The notes under the pieces were generated by a model that saw nothing but the letters and a program-made list of their open reading frames with translations, searched no databases and was not told the origin of the DNA. From NCBI RefSeq assembly GCF_900187385.1, contig NZ_FYEY01000001.1, positions 7,564,001 through 7,628,000 on the forward strand: a DNA stretch of 64,000 nt, read 5' to 3'. Below are positions 52,376 through 61,549 of the stretch, one piece after another; positions within the stretch are counted from its first letter, which is position 1, and each line of letters opens with the position of its first letter. This DNA comes from Streptomyces sp. 2114.4 (GTDB taxonomy: Bacteria > Actinomycetota > Actinomycetes > Streptomycetales > Streptomycetaceae). The position numbers and the translations under genes are program-made.

Positions 52376-52882
52376 ATGAGTACATCCACCGACGCGAGCA
52401 CCATCATCGGCGAGGCCAGACCCGTCGGTGACGGCACCTCCACCGAGGCGAGTGAAGCCCTCGGCGCAGCCGCCGTCACCGACGAGGGCACGGCCGTCGG
52501 CGCGGACCCGGTCACGGGCGAGCCCGCATCCGTCGCGGCCGACACCCGCGCCGAGGAGAGCGGAGCCACCGAGGAGCGCGGGGCCGCCGAGGAGAGCACG
52601 GCGGCCGGGGACGCTTCGGCCGCGGGCGAGGGCACGGCCGTCGATGTCGTCGCGCCGGTCGAGGAGGCGGTGCCGCTCGATGGCCCGCCCGCATCCTGGC
52701 TGCGGATCGAGAGGGGCCATGCCGAGCCCGAGGAGATCGCGGCGATCAGCGTCGTGCTGTGCGCGCAACTCGCCGGTCTGCGCGCCCTCGCCGAGCCCGG
52801 CCACGCCGAGGAGCGGTCCGCCGCCCGGCGGCACCACGCCCGGCACACCGCGTGCTGGTCGGGCTGCTGGAGCTGCGGCTGA
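52376..52882 (+). CDS. Possible acyl-CoA carboxylase epsilon-like protein (degenerate)
   Basis: The 168-aa frame has a long acidic Ala/Glu/Thr-rich N-terminus without structure, then WLRIERGHAEPEEIAAISVVLCAQLAGLRALAE, which resembles the helix of AccE/PccE epsilon subunits (IRVERG-x-P-x-x-E-E-x-A-A-L). The usual C-terminal W...FRAPHSW is missing; the frame ends in a Cys/Trp-rich stretch unlike the family. No carboxylase beta subunit is nearby. It may be a decaying gene. The ribosome-binding site is weak. Confidence 0.45.
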   Translation: MSTSTDASTIIGEARPVGDGTSTEASEALGAAAVTDEGTAVGADPVTGEPASVAADTRAEESGATEERGAAEESTAAGDASAAGEGTAVDVVAPVEEAVPLDGPPASWLRIERGHAEPEEIAAISVVLCAQLAGLRALAEPGHAEERSAARRHHARHTACWSGCWSCG

Positions 52883-52954
52883 ACCTCGGGCGGGTGCACC
52901 TCCGGTCGGCGTACCTCCGGACGGCGACTCCCGCACGGCCGCCGGCCTCGCCCG

Positions 52955-54370
52955 TCACATCCGCCGCTCCCGCGTCCGGCGGCCGGCCCGGCCGGCGCCC
53001 GGGATGCAGCGGGCCGAGAGGAGGGCCGCCAGGAGGAAGCCCGCGGCGCCGATGCCCACCGCGGTGTGCAGGCCCGGCACGAGACCGGTGGCCACCAGCG
53101 TGCCGAAGAGGGCGACGCCGAGGGCACTGCCGATCTGCCGTGCGGCGTTGAACACGGCGGCCGCGGCACCGCTGCGCTCGCCCGGCGCGGCCTCCATCAC
53201 GGCCGCCGTGGAGGCCGGCATGGTCAGCGCGGTGCCGAAGCCGGCACAGGCCATGGGCGCCACCAGCGCGAGATAGGGCGTGCCGGGGCCGGCCTCCAGC
53301 CAGCCGGCCAGCCCGGCCGCGCCCACCACCAGGCCCGCCACCATGGGCAGCCGCGGCCCGGTGCGGGCCGTGATCCGTCCGGCCAGCGCGGAGCCTGCGG
53401 CCACCACACCGACCGCGGGCAGCAGCGCGCATCCGGTCCGCAGGGCGCTGTAGTGGTGCACCCCCTGGAAGTACAGCGGGGCGAGGAACAGCAGCCCGTA
53501 GAAGCCGGTGTTGAGCAGCACGCCGATGACCGCCGAGGCCGAGAAGGCGCGGGCGCGGAAGAGCGTGAGCGGCAGCATCGGCGCGGGTGAGCGCCGCTCC
53601 AGTACCAGGAACGCGACGAGTCCCACGAGGCACCCGGCGAAGGCGCCGAGGACGGCCGGATGCGTCCAGCCCAGCGCTCCGGCCTCGATGCATCCGGTGA
53701 CCAGTCCGGCCAGGCACACCGCCGCTGCGGTCTGGGCCGGGAGGTCCAGGCCCCGGTGGCCGCGGCCGGCGGGGGAGTGGGGGACGTGACGGGAGGTGAG
53801 GAACAGCGCGGCGAGGCCGACGGGGAGATTGAGGAAGAACACCGACCGCCAGCCGGGCCCGGCGACCAGGACGCCGCCCAGGGCGGGACCGGCCCCGGCG
53901 GCGAGGCCCGCGACGGTTCCCCAGATGCCGAACGCGCGGGCCCGCGCCGCCCGGCCGGGGTACGCGGTCCGCAGCAGTGCCAGTGAGGCCGGCACCATCA
54001 GCGCCGCGCCCAGCCCCTGCACCAGCCGGGCCAGGACCAGCACGGTGGCGCTGGGCGCCAGTGCGCACCCGGCGGAGGCGAGGGTGAACACCACCAGGCC
54101 GCTCAGGAACACCGGCTTGCCGCCCAGCCGGTCGCCGAGTCCGCCGCAGAAGAGCAGCAGCCCGGCGAACACCAGGGTGTAGCCGTCCACCACCCACTGG
54201 AGGCCGGTCACCCCGGTGTGCAGGGCGGTGCCGACCGCCGGGAGAGCGACCGTGACGACGGTGACGTCCAGGATGACCATGAAGTACCCCAGGCACACGG
54301 CGACGAGCGGCAGCGGCGTGAGCCGGTCCGCGGTCCGTAGTGCCGTGGGGGGTGCGCAGAGCGTGGGCAT
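52955..54370 (-). CDS. MFS transporter, DHA2 (EmrB/QacA-like) family
   Basis: ATG 54370 gives 471 aa with about 14 hydrophobic spans. Family motifs are LDVTVVTVALPAVGTAL (motif D1), GGLGDRLGGKPVFLSGLVVF (motif A) and LVQGLGAALMVPASLALLRTAYPGRAARARAFGIWG (motif C area). These proteins export drugs or other organic cations with protons. It is divergent from an ArsR-type regulator, and the 132-nt gap between them carries an inverted repeat, so the regulator probably controls it. Confidence 0.88.
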   Translation of the reverse strand: MPTLCAPPTALRTADRLTPLPLVAVCLGYFMVILDVTVVTVALPAVGTALHTGVTGLQWVVDGYTLVFAGLLLFCGGLGDRLGGKPVFLSGLVVFTLASAGCALAPSATVLVLARLVQGLGAALMVPASLALLRTAYPGRAARARAFGIWGTVAGLAAGAGPALGGVLVAGPGWRSVFFLNLPVGLAALFLTSRHVPHSPAGRGHRGLDLPAQTAAAVCLAGLVTGCIEAGALGWTHPAVLGAFAGCLVGLVAFLVLERRSPAPMLPLTLFRARAFSASAVIGVLLNTGFYGLLFLAPLYFQGVHHYSALRTGCALLPAVGVVAAGSALAGRITARTGPRLPMVAGLVVGAAGLAGWLEAGPGTPYLALVAPMACAGFGTALTMPASTAAVMEAAPGERSGAAAAVFNAARQIGSALGVALFGTLVATGLVPGLHTAVGIGAAGFLLAALLSARCIPGAGRAGRRTRERRM

Positions 54371-54406
54371 ACGGCCAGTGTTCTGCCGGATCCGTACGGC
54401 AGGCGC

Positions 54407-54465
54407 CGAAACGTTCTCGCGCCAGGGAGGTACCCGGCAGGCCGGGGGAGCGGGAGGACGTTTCG
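54407..54465. promoter_or_regulatory. Inverted repeat pair between MFS and ArsR-type genes
   Basis: CGAAACGTTCTC (54407-54418) and GAGGACGTTTCG (54454-54465) are complementary at 11 of 12 positions and lie 35 nt apart. They could be two sites for the winged-helix regulator, one near each gene start. Confidence 0.45.
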
Positions 54466-54502
54466 CCCTCTGCCGAAGCGTGAGCGGCGTACCGTCGGGA
54501 AC

Positions 54503-55297
54503 ATGGATGCCCCGACCGAGACCGACGTGGCCCATGTCGCGGCGGCGATCGGTGACCCCTCCCGCGCCAAGGTGCTGCTGGCCCTCGCCGGGGGCGGCGC
54601 ACTGCCGGCCAGCGCTCTCGCCGCCGAGGCCGGGGTCAGCAACTCCACCATCAGCGGCCATCTGGCCAAGCTCCTCGACGCCCGGCTGCTGACCGTCGAG
54701 CTCGACGGCCGCCACCGCTACTACCGGCTCGCCACCACGGACGTCGCCCGCGCCCTCGAACAGCTCGCCGCGATCGCCCGTCCCCTGCCGGTGCGGTCCC
54801 TGAACGCCGACACCCGCGCCAAGGCGCTGTGGCGCGCCCGCCTGTGCTACGACCACCTGGCGGGGCGGCTCGGCGTCGCGGTGATGAGCGCCCTCCGGGA
54901 GCGGGACATCCTCGCCGCCGAGCGGACGGTGCGGAGCGGGGGTGCGACGGACCCGAGCGCGGACTCCCCTCCGAGCGCGGGCGCCACGGCCCCGGAGGCG
55001 GGTGCCGCCGCCACGGACGTCGTCTACGTCCTCACTCCGCACGGCCGCCGGGAGCTGACCGCCTTCGGCGTCGAGACGGACCGCCTCCCCCGACGCCGGG
55101 CGGCCGTCCGCTACTGCGTCGACTGGGCCGAGCAGCGCCACCACCTGGCCGGCGCGCTCGGTGCCGCGCTCACCGCCCGGCTGTTCGCCCTGGAATGGCT
55201 GCGCCACGGGACGTACCGCCGCGTCGTGCATCTCACCGACGCCGGGCGGGACGGCCTGGCGACGACCTTCGGCGTCCCGGTCGACCGGCTCGGGTGA
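54503..55297 (+). CDS. ArsR-type winged-helix regulator with long C-terminal extension
   Basis: The 264-aa protein has an N-terminal ArsR-like DNA-binding domain (VAAAIGDPSRAKVLLALAGGGALPASALAAEAGVSNSTISGHLAKLLDARLLTVELDGRHRYYRLA). No metal-site CxC is visible, so the signal is unlikely to be a metal. The second half includes LCYDHLAGRLGVAVMSALRERDIL and a C-terminal winged-helix-like RRAAVRYCVDWAEQRHHLAGALGAALTARLFALEWL. A low-complexity loop splits the second half. It likely represses the divergent MFS exporter. Confidence 0.82.
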   Translation: MDAPTETDVAHVAAAIGDPSRAKVLLALAGGGALPASALAAEAGVSNSTISGHLAKLLDARLLTVELDGRHRYYRLATTDVARALEQLAAIARPLPVRSLNADTRAKALWRARLCYDHLAGRLGVAVMSALRERDILAAERTVRSGGATDPSADSPPSAGATAPEAGAAATDVVYVLTPHGRRELTAFGVETDRLPRRRAAVRYCVDWAEQRHHLAGALGAALTARLFALEWLRHGTYRRVVHLTDAGRDGLATTFGVPVDRLG

Positions 55298-55491
55298 ATC
55301 GGGTGAGGCCGCCCGCCGCGGCCCGTCCGTGACGGATCGGGGCACACCCTCCGGTATTCCCTGACTGCGCTGCGTGCTCGACCGATGCGCTGCGTGCAGG
55401 AAGTGTCCGCTGGTGGAACGGAAGATTCCTCGTCGGCCATCGTCGAGTAGGGTCCGGCGAGCCGGAACAGTGAATCAAGGAGGCCGCTTTC

Positions 55492-57120
55492 GTGACGGAG
55501 CGTCAGGTATCAGGTGAGGGCGACGGGGCCGGCGCCCCACAAGTGCTGGCGCAGGAGCGCCGATTGCGCCGTGACCTGGGCTTCTGGGGGCTGACGGGTA
55601 TCGGTTTCTCCAATATCGTCGGTTCCGGCTGGCTGTTCGCCGCCATGTACGCGGCGCAGACGGCCGGTCCCGCGGCGCTGCTGTCCTGGGTCGGGGCCGG
55701 GCTGCTGTGCGGCCTGGTCGCCCTGGTCATGATCGAACTCGGCGCCAGCCGTCCGGAGGGCGGCGGTACGGTCCGCTGGCCGCTGTTCGCCAGCGGCCGG
55801 CTCGTCGGCACCCTCATCGGCTGGTCGACGATGCTGTCGGTGGGCGGCACCGCCGCCGAGATCAGCGCGATCATGCAGTATGCCGCGCACTACCTCCCGG
55901 GCATCTATAACGGCCAGACCCTCACCCTCTCCGGCCTGGCCCTGGCCACCGGACTCAGCGTGGTGCTGACGGTGCTGAACTGGTTCGCGGTGCGGATGTT
56001 CGCCCAACTCAACAACCTGATCTCGGTGTTCAAGATCGTCGTCCCGGTGATCACCGTGGTGGCGCTGATTGCCTCCGGCTGGCACTCCGGCCGGCTCACG
56101 GACCACGGCGGCTTCGCGCCGTACGGCTACGTCGCCTGCCTGACCGCGCTGGCCGGCGGCGGCATCGTCTACTCCGTCAACGGCTTCCAGGCGCCACTGG
56201 ACTTCTCGGGCGAGACCCGCAACCCCCGCCGGACCATCCCCGCCGCGGTCCTCACCGGCATCGGCCTCGCCGTCGCCATGTACCTGGCGCTGCAGCTGGC
56301 GTTCCTCTTCACCGTCCCCGAGCATCTGCTCGGCCACGGCTGGCAGGGGGTCTCCTTCGACTCGCCGTTCGGCCAGCTCGCGCTGATCCTCAACCTGCAC
56401 TGGCTCGCCAGCCTGCTCTACGCGGACGCGGTGATCTCGCCCGGCGGGTCGGCCTACGTCGGCGTGGCGATCGACGCGCGGCACACCTACGCGCTCGCCA
56501 AGAACGGCACCATCCCCCGGTACTTCATGAAGGTCAACGAGCGGTTCGGCATCCCGCGCCGGGCCCTGGCGATCAACCTCCTGGTCATTGTGATCTTCCT
56601 GCTGCCGTTCGGCGGCTGGCAGGACATCGTGAGCGTCATGGGCGATATGTACCTGCTGATCTATGCCGCCTCCGCGGTCGCGGTCGCGGTGTTCCGCGCC
56701 GAGCCGGGCGGCCACACCGCCGGCTGGGTTCCCGGGCTGCGCTGGATCGCCCCGCTCAGCTTCGTGGTGGCCAGCGAGTTCGTCTACTGGTCGGGCTGGG
56801 ACGACCTGCGCCTCGCGCTGCCCCTGGTCCTCGGCGGCCTGCTGATCTTCCTGGCCATGCGCCGCCCCGGTGTGCGCATCGAGGACGACGGCGCAGGCCC
56901 GAGCCGTCCGCTCGGCGCCGAACTCCGCACCGGTGCCTGGCTGGTGGTCTACCTCGTCGCCCTGACCGTGGTCTCCGGGCTGGGCACGTTCGAGGGCTCC
57001 GGCCGGCTGCCGGCGCCGTACGACTCGATCACTGTGGCCGTCCTGGCGCTGGCGGTCTTCTTCTGGGCCGTACGGTCCGGCGTCCGGCATCTGGTGGCGG
57101 CCCGCCCGGCGGCTGCCTGA
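55492..57120 (+). CDS. APC family amino acid permease
   Basis: GTG 55492 with AAGGAGG 8 nt upstream gives 542 aa with about 12-14 membrane spans. The N-terminus RRDLGFWGLTGIGFSNIVGSGWLFAAMYAAQTAGPAALLSWVGAG holds the GxGxxxGSG-type substrate loop of the APC superfamily, and VYSVNGFQAPLDFSGETRNPRRTIPAAVLTGIG is the conserved span 6 with ExRNPRRTIP. It imports amino acids or related compounds by proton symport. No regulator or enzyme partner is adjacent, so the substrate cannot be inferred. Confidence 0.88.
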   Translation: MTERQVSGEGDGAGAPQVLAQERRLRRDLGFWGLTGIGFSNIVGSGWLFAAMYAAQTAGPAALLSWVGAGLLCGLVALVMIELGASRPEGGGTVRWPLFASGRLVGTLIGWSTMLSVGGTAAEISAIMQYAAHYLPGIYNGQTLTLSGLALATGLSVVLTVLNWFAVRMFAQLNNLISVFKIVVPVITVVALIASGWHSGRLTDHGGFAPYGYVACLTALAGGGIVYSVNGFQAPLDFSGETRNPRRTIPAAVLTGIGLAVAMYLALQLAFLFTVPEHLLGHGWQGVSFDSPFGQLALILNLHWLASLLYADAVISPGGSAYVGVAIDARHTYALAKNGTIPRYFMKVNERFGIPRRALAINLLVIVIFLLPFGGWQDIVSVMGDMYLLIYAASAVAVAVFRAEPGGHTAGWVPGLRWIAPLSFVVASEFVYWSGWDDLRLALPLVLGGLLIFLAMRRPGVRIEDDGAGPSRPLGAELRTGAWLVVYLVALTVVSGLGTFEGSGRLPAPYDSITVAVLALAVFFWAVRSGVRHLVAARPAAA

Positions 57121-57386
57121 GCCGGCCGGAGGACGCGGCGGCGGGCGGGGACGACCCGGAAGCCCTGATCGTCCGGGGGGCTGCCCGCCGCCCGCCGCCC
57201 GCCCTGGCCACCCGGCCCTCGGCCCCGGCCCCTGGCCGTCAAGCGGAAGTCCCCCCGCAGAAATAAGATGAACCGGGAGAGGCGGGCTCCACTGGAGCCC
57301 CCATCAGGCCAGGTCAGGCGGCCACCGCGGACTGCCGTACGGAGCACGCTCCCTGGCGGGCAGACCGAGGCACCTGGGAGCGGCCC

Positions 57387-58220
57387 ATGCTGCGGCGTCG
57401 TCCCCCGCGGTCGGCGAGCGCCGACGACCTGCTGACCACGCTCGGACGGCTGACCGCCCAGGCGCGGGAGGGCGCCGAGAAGCAGCGGGCGCGCGTGGAG
57501 CTGGCCGAGGCGCTGCAGCGCGAGATGCTGCCGAACGCGCTGCCGGGGGTACCGGGGCTGCGCGCCGCCGCGACCTACGTACCCGCCCGGCACGGACTGG
57601 ACATCGGGGGCGACTGGTACGACGGTTTCCGTCTGTCCGACGGGTCGCTCGCCTTCTGCATCGGTGATGTGCAGGGGCACGACGTCGAGGCGGCCGCCTT
57701 CATGGGACAGATCCGCTTCGGGCTGCGGGCCGTCGCCGGCCATGCCGCCGACCCGGGCGAGGTGCTGAGCCGGGCCAACGACCTGCTGGTCTCGGTCGAC
57801 TGCGGGCTCTTCGCGACCTGCACCTTCGTCCGCTTCGATCCGGCAGCCTGGGAGCTGTGCAGCGCCCGGGCCGGTCATATACCGGCTGTCTGGGCCACCA
57901 CCGACGGCCGCTCCGGCCTCGCCGACGACCCCGGGGGCCTGCCGCTGGGCATCCTGCCGGGCGAGCGCTACCCGGTGACCCGCCACCGGTTCGCCACCGC
58001 GGGGGCGTTCGTGCTGCTCACCGACGGCGTGGTCGAGGGCCCTTCCTTCCCGATAGAGGCGGGGCTGACCCAGGTGACCCGCCTGGTCAGCGCCAATGCC
58101 GACGGTGCCCCGGCCACGGTGGCCGGCGTGGCGATCAGCGTGGCCGAGTTCACCGGGCACACCGATGACTCGGCGGTGCTCGTCCTGCGCTTCGACGCGA
58201 CCCCGCCCGGAGCCGGGTGA
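57387..58220 (+). CDS. PP2C/SpoIIE-type serine phosphatase
   Basis: The 277-aa protein has a short coiled-coil-like start (AREGAEKQRARVELAEALQREMLP) and then the RsbU/SpoIIE domain: YVPARHGLDIGGDWYDGFRLSDGSLAFCIGDVQGHDVEAAAFMGQIR with the metal-binding Asp residues, SARAGHIPAVW, and VLLTDGVVEGPSFPI and TDDSAVLVLRF at the end. It would dephosphorylate anti-sigma factor antagonists. No sensor domain is attached; the next gene encodes a stand-alone MASE1 sensor, with a 54-nt gap. GGGAG precedes ATG 57387. Confidence 0.88.
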   Translation: MLRRRPPRSASADDLLTTLGRLTAQAREGAEKQRARVELAEALQREMLPNALPGVPGLRAAATYVPARHGLDIGGDWYDGFRLSDGSLAFCIGDVQGHDVEAAAFMGQIRFGLRAVAGHAADPGEVLSRANDLLVSVDCGLFATCTFVRFDPAAWELCSARAGHIPAVWATTDGRSGLADDPGGLPLGILPGERYPVTRHRFATAGAFVLLTDGVVEGPSFPIEAGLTQVTRLVSANADGAPATVAGVAISVAEFTGHTDDSAVLVLRFDATPPGAG

Positions 58221-58274
58221 AGCGCGGGCCGGGAGTGCGTGTCGCAGCCTGCGCCCGGTCCTGGGCGTTGTCTG

Positions 58275-59270
58275 ATGGCTGATGTGGTGCGCACCGAGCA
58301 ACTCCGCCGTCTTGCACCAGTCGCCCTGATGATCCTCGGCCTCGCCGGCGTCTACTACGCGTCCGCCCGGATCGGCCTGCTGGAACAGGTGGTCATCTCG
58401 GGTGCCGTGGTCACGCCGCTGTGGCCGCCGACGGGCATCTCCCTGAGCTGTCTGCTCCTCCTGGGCCTGCGGACCTGGCCGGGCATCGCCCTCGGCACCC
58501 TCGCGGTCGTCGCCACGATCAACCCGCTCGATGTCTCGGTCCTGGGCATCATGGCGGGCAACACCCTGGCCCCGGTGTGCGCCTTCTGGATGCTCCGCCG
58601 GGTGGGATTCCGCACCGCACTCGACCGGCTGCGCGACGGCGTGGCGCTGGTCGCCCTCGGCGCCTTCGCCGGGATGCTGATCAGCGCCACGCTGGGCACC
58701 GGGACGCTCTACCTCAAGGGAGCCCTGCCAGGCGGCGGCTTCTGGCGGACCTGGGTGGCCTGGTGGGTGGGCGATGCGATGGGCATCCTCGTCATCACCC
58801 CGCTCGTCCTGGTCTGCCGCACGATGCGGTGGCCCCGCGGTATCTCCGGATACCGGTGGGCGGAGGCGGCGGCCCTGCTGGTCGCCACGGCCGCGGTCAC
58901 GCTCATCGCCATCCACAGCGAGCTGTCGCTGCTCTTCCTGGTCTTCCCGGTGATCGTCTGGGCCGCGCTGCGCTTCCAGCTGGCGGGTGCCGCGCCCTGC
59001 GTGCTGCTGGTGTCCGTCCTGGTCATCAGGGCGGCGACGGTACGCACCGGACCGTTCGAGGGCCAGAGCCTGTTGGAGGCGATGGTCAATCTGCAGGCCC
59101 TCAACGCGTCCGCGGCGCTCACCGCATTGCTGCTGTCGGCGATCGTCACCGAGCAGAACACCATCCGCCGCAAGATCGAGCAGGCCTGCGGCGAACTGGC
59201 CGACGTGGTGGACCGGCTGGCGCCGGGGGAGAGCCGGCGCCGCTGGCCGCCGGACAGCGGCCCCACCTGA
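58275..59270 (+). CDS. Stand-alone MASE1 membrane sensor protein
   Basis: The product is 331 aa from ATG 58275 (a GTG at 58239 is an alternative; neither has a strong ribosome-binding site). Eight or so spans with VVTPLWPPTGISLSCLLLLGLRTWPGIALGTLAVV, MAGNTLAPVCAFWMLRRVGF and FWRTWVAWWVGDAMGILVITPLVL are the MASE1 pattern. MASE1 usually heads a fused kinase, GGDEF or phosphatase; here only a short helix follows (TEQNTIRRKIEQACGELADVVDRL). It probably works with the adjacent PP2C protein. Confidence 0.82.
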   Translation: MADVVRTEQLRRLAPVALMILGLAGVYYASARIGLLEQVVISGAVVTPLWPPTGISLSCLLLLGLRTWPGIALGTLAVVATINPLDVSVLGIMAGNTLAPVCAFWMLRRVGFRTALDRLRDGVALVALGAFAGMLISATLGTGTLYLKGALPGGGFWRTWVAWWVGDAMGILVITPLVLVCRTMRWPRGISGYRWAEAAALLVATAAVTLIAIHSELSLLFLVFPVIVWAALRFQLAGAAPCVLLVSVLVIRAATVRTGPFEGQSLLEAMVNLQALNASAALTALLLSAIVTEQNTIRRKIEQACGELADVVDRLAPGESRRRWPPDSGPT

Positions 59271-59355
59271 CCCGGCGTCCGGTGGCCACCGGCGCGCCGC
59301 GCCGCCCGGTCAGCCCGGCAGCAACCCGCGAGGTCGGCCCGCAGCCACGGCCCGG

Positions 59356-60417
59356 TCAGCCCGGCAGCAGCTGCCCCAGGTCGTACCCCACCGGCTCCTC
59401 CAGCTGGGCGTAGGTGCAGCTCTGCGGCGTACGGTCGGGACGCCAGTGCCGGAACTGGGCGGTATGACGGAATCTGCTGCCCTCCATGTGGTCGTAGGCG
59501 ACCTCGCACACCCGCTCCGGGCGCAGCGGCACCCACGACAGATCCTTGCCGCCGCTCCAGCGGCTGGGCCCGCCGGGCATCCGCCGGGAGGCATGCGCCG
59601 CCTCGTCGGTCCACGCGCCCCAGGGGTGCGCCGAGACCTCGTCCATCAGCAGCGGCGCCAGCTCCTCGACCAGCGCACGCCGCCTGGCCATGGGGAACGA
59701 GGCGCACACCCCGACGTGCTGCAGCTGCCCGTCGCCGTCGTACAGGCCCAGCAGCAGGGAACCGACCACCGGCCCGCTCTTGTGCAGCCGGTAGCCGGCG
59801 ACCACACAGTCGGCGGTCCGGGCATGCTTGATCTTGAACATGGCGCGGTCGCCCGGCCGGTACGGCAGACCGAGCGGCTTGGCGACCACCCCGTCCAGAC
59901 CCGCCCCCTCGAACTGGGTGAACCAGCGGCGCGCCAGCTCCTGATCCTCCGTCGCGGGCGCGGTGTACACCGGCGCCCCGGCCGGGCGCAGCGCCTCGAC
60001 CAGGGCTTCCCGGCGCGCCGACTGCGGCTCGTGCAGCAGCGCGTCGGAGCCGAGCGCCAGCAGGTCGAAGGCGACCAGCGAGGCGGGCGTCCGCTCGGCG
60101 AGCGTGCGGACCCGGGAGTCCGCCGGGTGGATGCGCTCCAGCAGCTCCTCGAAGTGCAGCCGGCCGTCATGGGCGATGACGATCTCGCCGTCGACGACAC
60201 AGCGCGGCGGCAGCTCGGCCCGTGCCGCGGTGACCACTTCGGGGAAGTAGCGGGTCAGCGATTTCGTCGTACGGCTGGCGATCTCGACGTCCTCGCCGTC
60301 CCGGAAGACGATGACGCGGAAGCCGTCCCACTTGGCCTCGTACAGCATGCCGGCGGGGATGGCGGTCACCGGCTTCGCGAGCATGGGGGAGACCGGGGGC
60401 ATGACGGGCAGATCCAT
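59356..60417 (-). CDS. ligC: ATP-dependent DNA ligase (LigC type)
   Basis: The 353-aa enzyme has the nucleotidyl-transferase motif I EAKWDGFR with Lys29 as the adenylation site, motif III-like SLVAFDLLAL, motif IV EGAGLDGVVAKPL and motif V FKIKHARTADCVVAGYR. A C-terminal OB-fold follows (LSWVPLRPERVCEVAYDHMEGSRFRHTAQFRHWRPDR). LigC acts in actinobacterial break and base-excision repair. It is divergent from a LigD-type polymerase domain gene 118 nt away. Confidence 0.92.
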   Translation of the reverse strand: MDLPVMPPVSPMLAKPVTAIPAGMLYEAKWDGFRVIVFRDGEDVEIASRTTKSLTRYFPEVVTAARAELPPRCVVDGEIVIAHDGRLHFEELLERIHPADSRVRTLAERTPASLVAFDLLALGSDALLHEPQSARREALVEALRPAGAPVYTAPATEDQELARRWFTQFEGAGLDGVVAKPLGLPYRPGDRAMFKIKHARTADCVVAGYRLHKSGPVVGSLLLGLYDGDGQLQHVGVCASFPMARRRALVEELAPLLMDEVSAHPWGAWTDEAAHASRRMPGGPSRWSGGKDLSWVPLRPERVCEVAYDHMEGSRFRHTAQFRHWRPDRTPQSCTYAQLEEPVGYDLGQLLPG

Positions 60418-60535
60418 GGTCCCGATCCTGAGGCCCGGCGCCGCATCCCGCGCGCTGGGACGGCCGCTCCGCGGGAGGCCGACGTGCGGGATCGCCCGGC
60501 GCGCGGCGGCGGCGCCCGGAACCTAGCGTGGAGTC

Positions 60536-61549
60536 ATGGCCGGAGCCGGAGCTGTCGAACTCGACGTCGCGGGGCGCACCGTGCGCGTGTCCCACCCCGA
60601 CAAGACGTATTACCCGGAGCGCGGATTCACCAAGCTGGACGTGGCGCAGTACTACCTCGCCGTCGCCGACGGGGTGCTGCGGGGACTGCGTGACCGGCCC
60701 ACCACCATGCAGCGCTTCCCCGACGGCGTCGAGGGCGAGTTCTTCTACCAGAAGCGGGCGCCCAAGGGGATGCCGGACTGGCTGCCCACCGCCCGTATCA
60801 CCTTCCCCAGCGGCCGCTTCGCCGACGAGATGTGCCCCACCGAGCCCGCGGCGGTCCTCTGGGCGGCCAATCTGGGGTGCCTGACGTTCCATCCGTGGCC
60901 CGTCCGGCGCGGTGACACCGAGCACCCCGACGAACTGCGCATCGACCTCGACCCGCAACCCGGCACCGACTTCGCGGACGCCGTCCGGGTGGCCCACCTC
61001 CTGCGCGAGCTGCTGGCGGAGCACGGACTGCGCGGCTGGCCCAAGACGTCCGGCGGCCGTGGGGTGCACGTCTACGTCCCGATCCGGCCCCGCTGGACCT
61101 TCACCGAGGTCAGACGGGCCGCGATCACTCTGGCCAGGGCGCTGGAGCGCCGGATGCCGGATCTGGTGACCTCGGCATGGTGGAAGGAGGAGCGCGGCGC
61201 GAAGGTCTTCGTCGACTACAACCAGATGGCCCGGGACCGGACCATCGCCTCCGCCTACTCGCTGCGCGCCCGGCCCCGGGCGACCGTCTCCACCCCGCTG
61301 CACTGGGACGAGCTGTCCGACGCCGCGCCCGAGGACTTCGATCTGCGGACGGTCCCCCCGCGGTTCGCCGAACTCGGCGATGTGCACGCGGACATGGTGG
61401 ACCACGCCTTCGGCCTGGAATCCGTCCTGGAACTCGCGGACCGTCAGGCGGCGGACGAAGGAGTGGGGGACATGCCGTATCCCCCCGACCACCCGAAGAT
61501 GCCGGGGGAGCCGTCCCGGGTCCAGCCGAGCCGCGCCCGCAAGAACTGA
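60536..61549 (+). CDS. LigD-type primase-polymerase domain protein (PolDom)
   Basis: The 337-aa protein holds only the archaeo-eukaryotic primase-like polymerase domain: VSHPDKTYYPERGFTKLDVAQYY, FFYQKRAPKGMPDWL, and the catalytic RIDLDPQPG with Asp137 and Asp139, then WPKTSGGRGVHVYVPI. It fills gaps at broken ends, often with ribonucleotides, together with Ku and a ligase. The divergent LigC may be its partner. No ku gene is in the window. Confidence 0.92.
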   Translation: MAGAGAVELDVAGRTVRVSHPDKTYYPERGFTKLDVAQYYLAVADGVLRGLRDRPTTMQRFPDGVEGEFFYQKRAPKGMPDWLPTARITFPSGRFADEMCPTEPAAVLWAANLGCLTFHPWPVRRGDTEHPDELRIDLDPQPGTDFADAVRVAHLLRELLAEHGLRGWPKTSGGRGVHVYVPIRPRWTFTEVRRAAITLARALERRMPDLVTSAWWKEERGAKVFVDYNQMARDRTIASAYSLRARPRATVSTPLHWDELSDAAPEDFDLRTVPPRFAELGDVHADMVDHAFGLESVLELADRQAADEGVGDMPYPPDHPKMPGEPSRVQPSRARKN

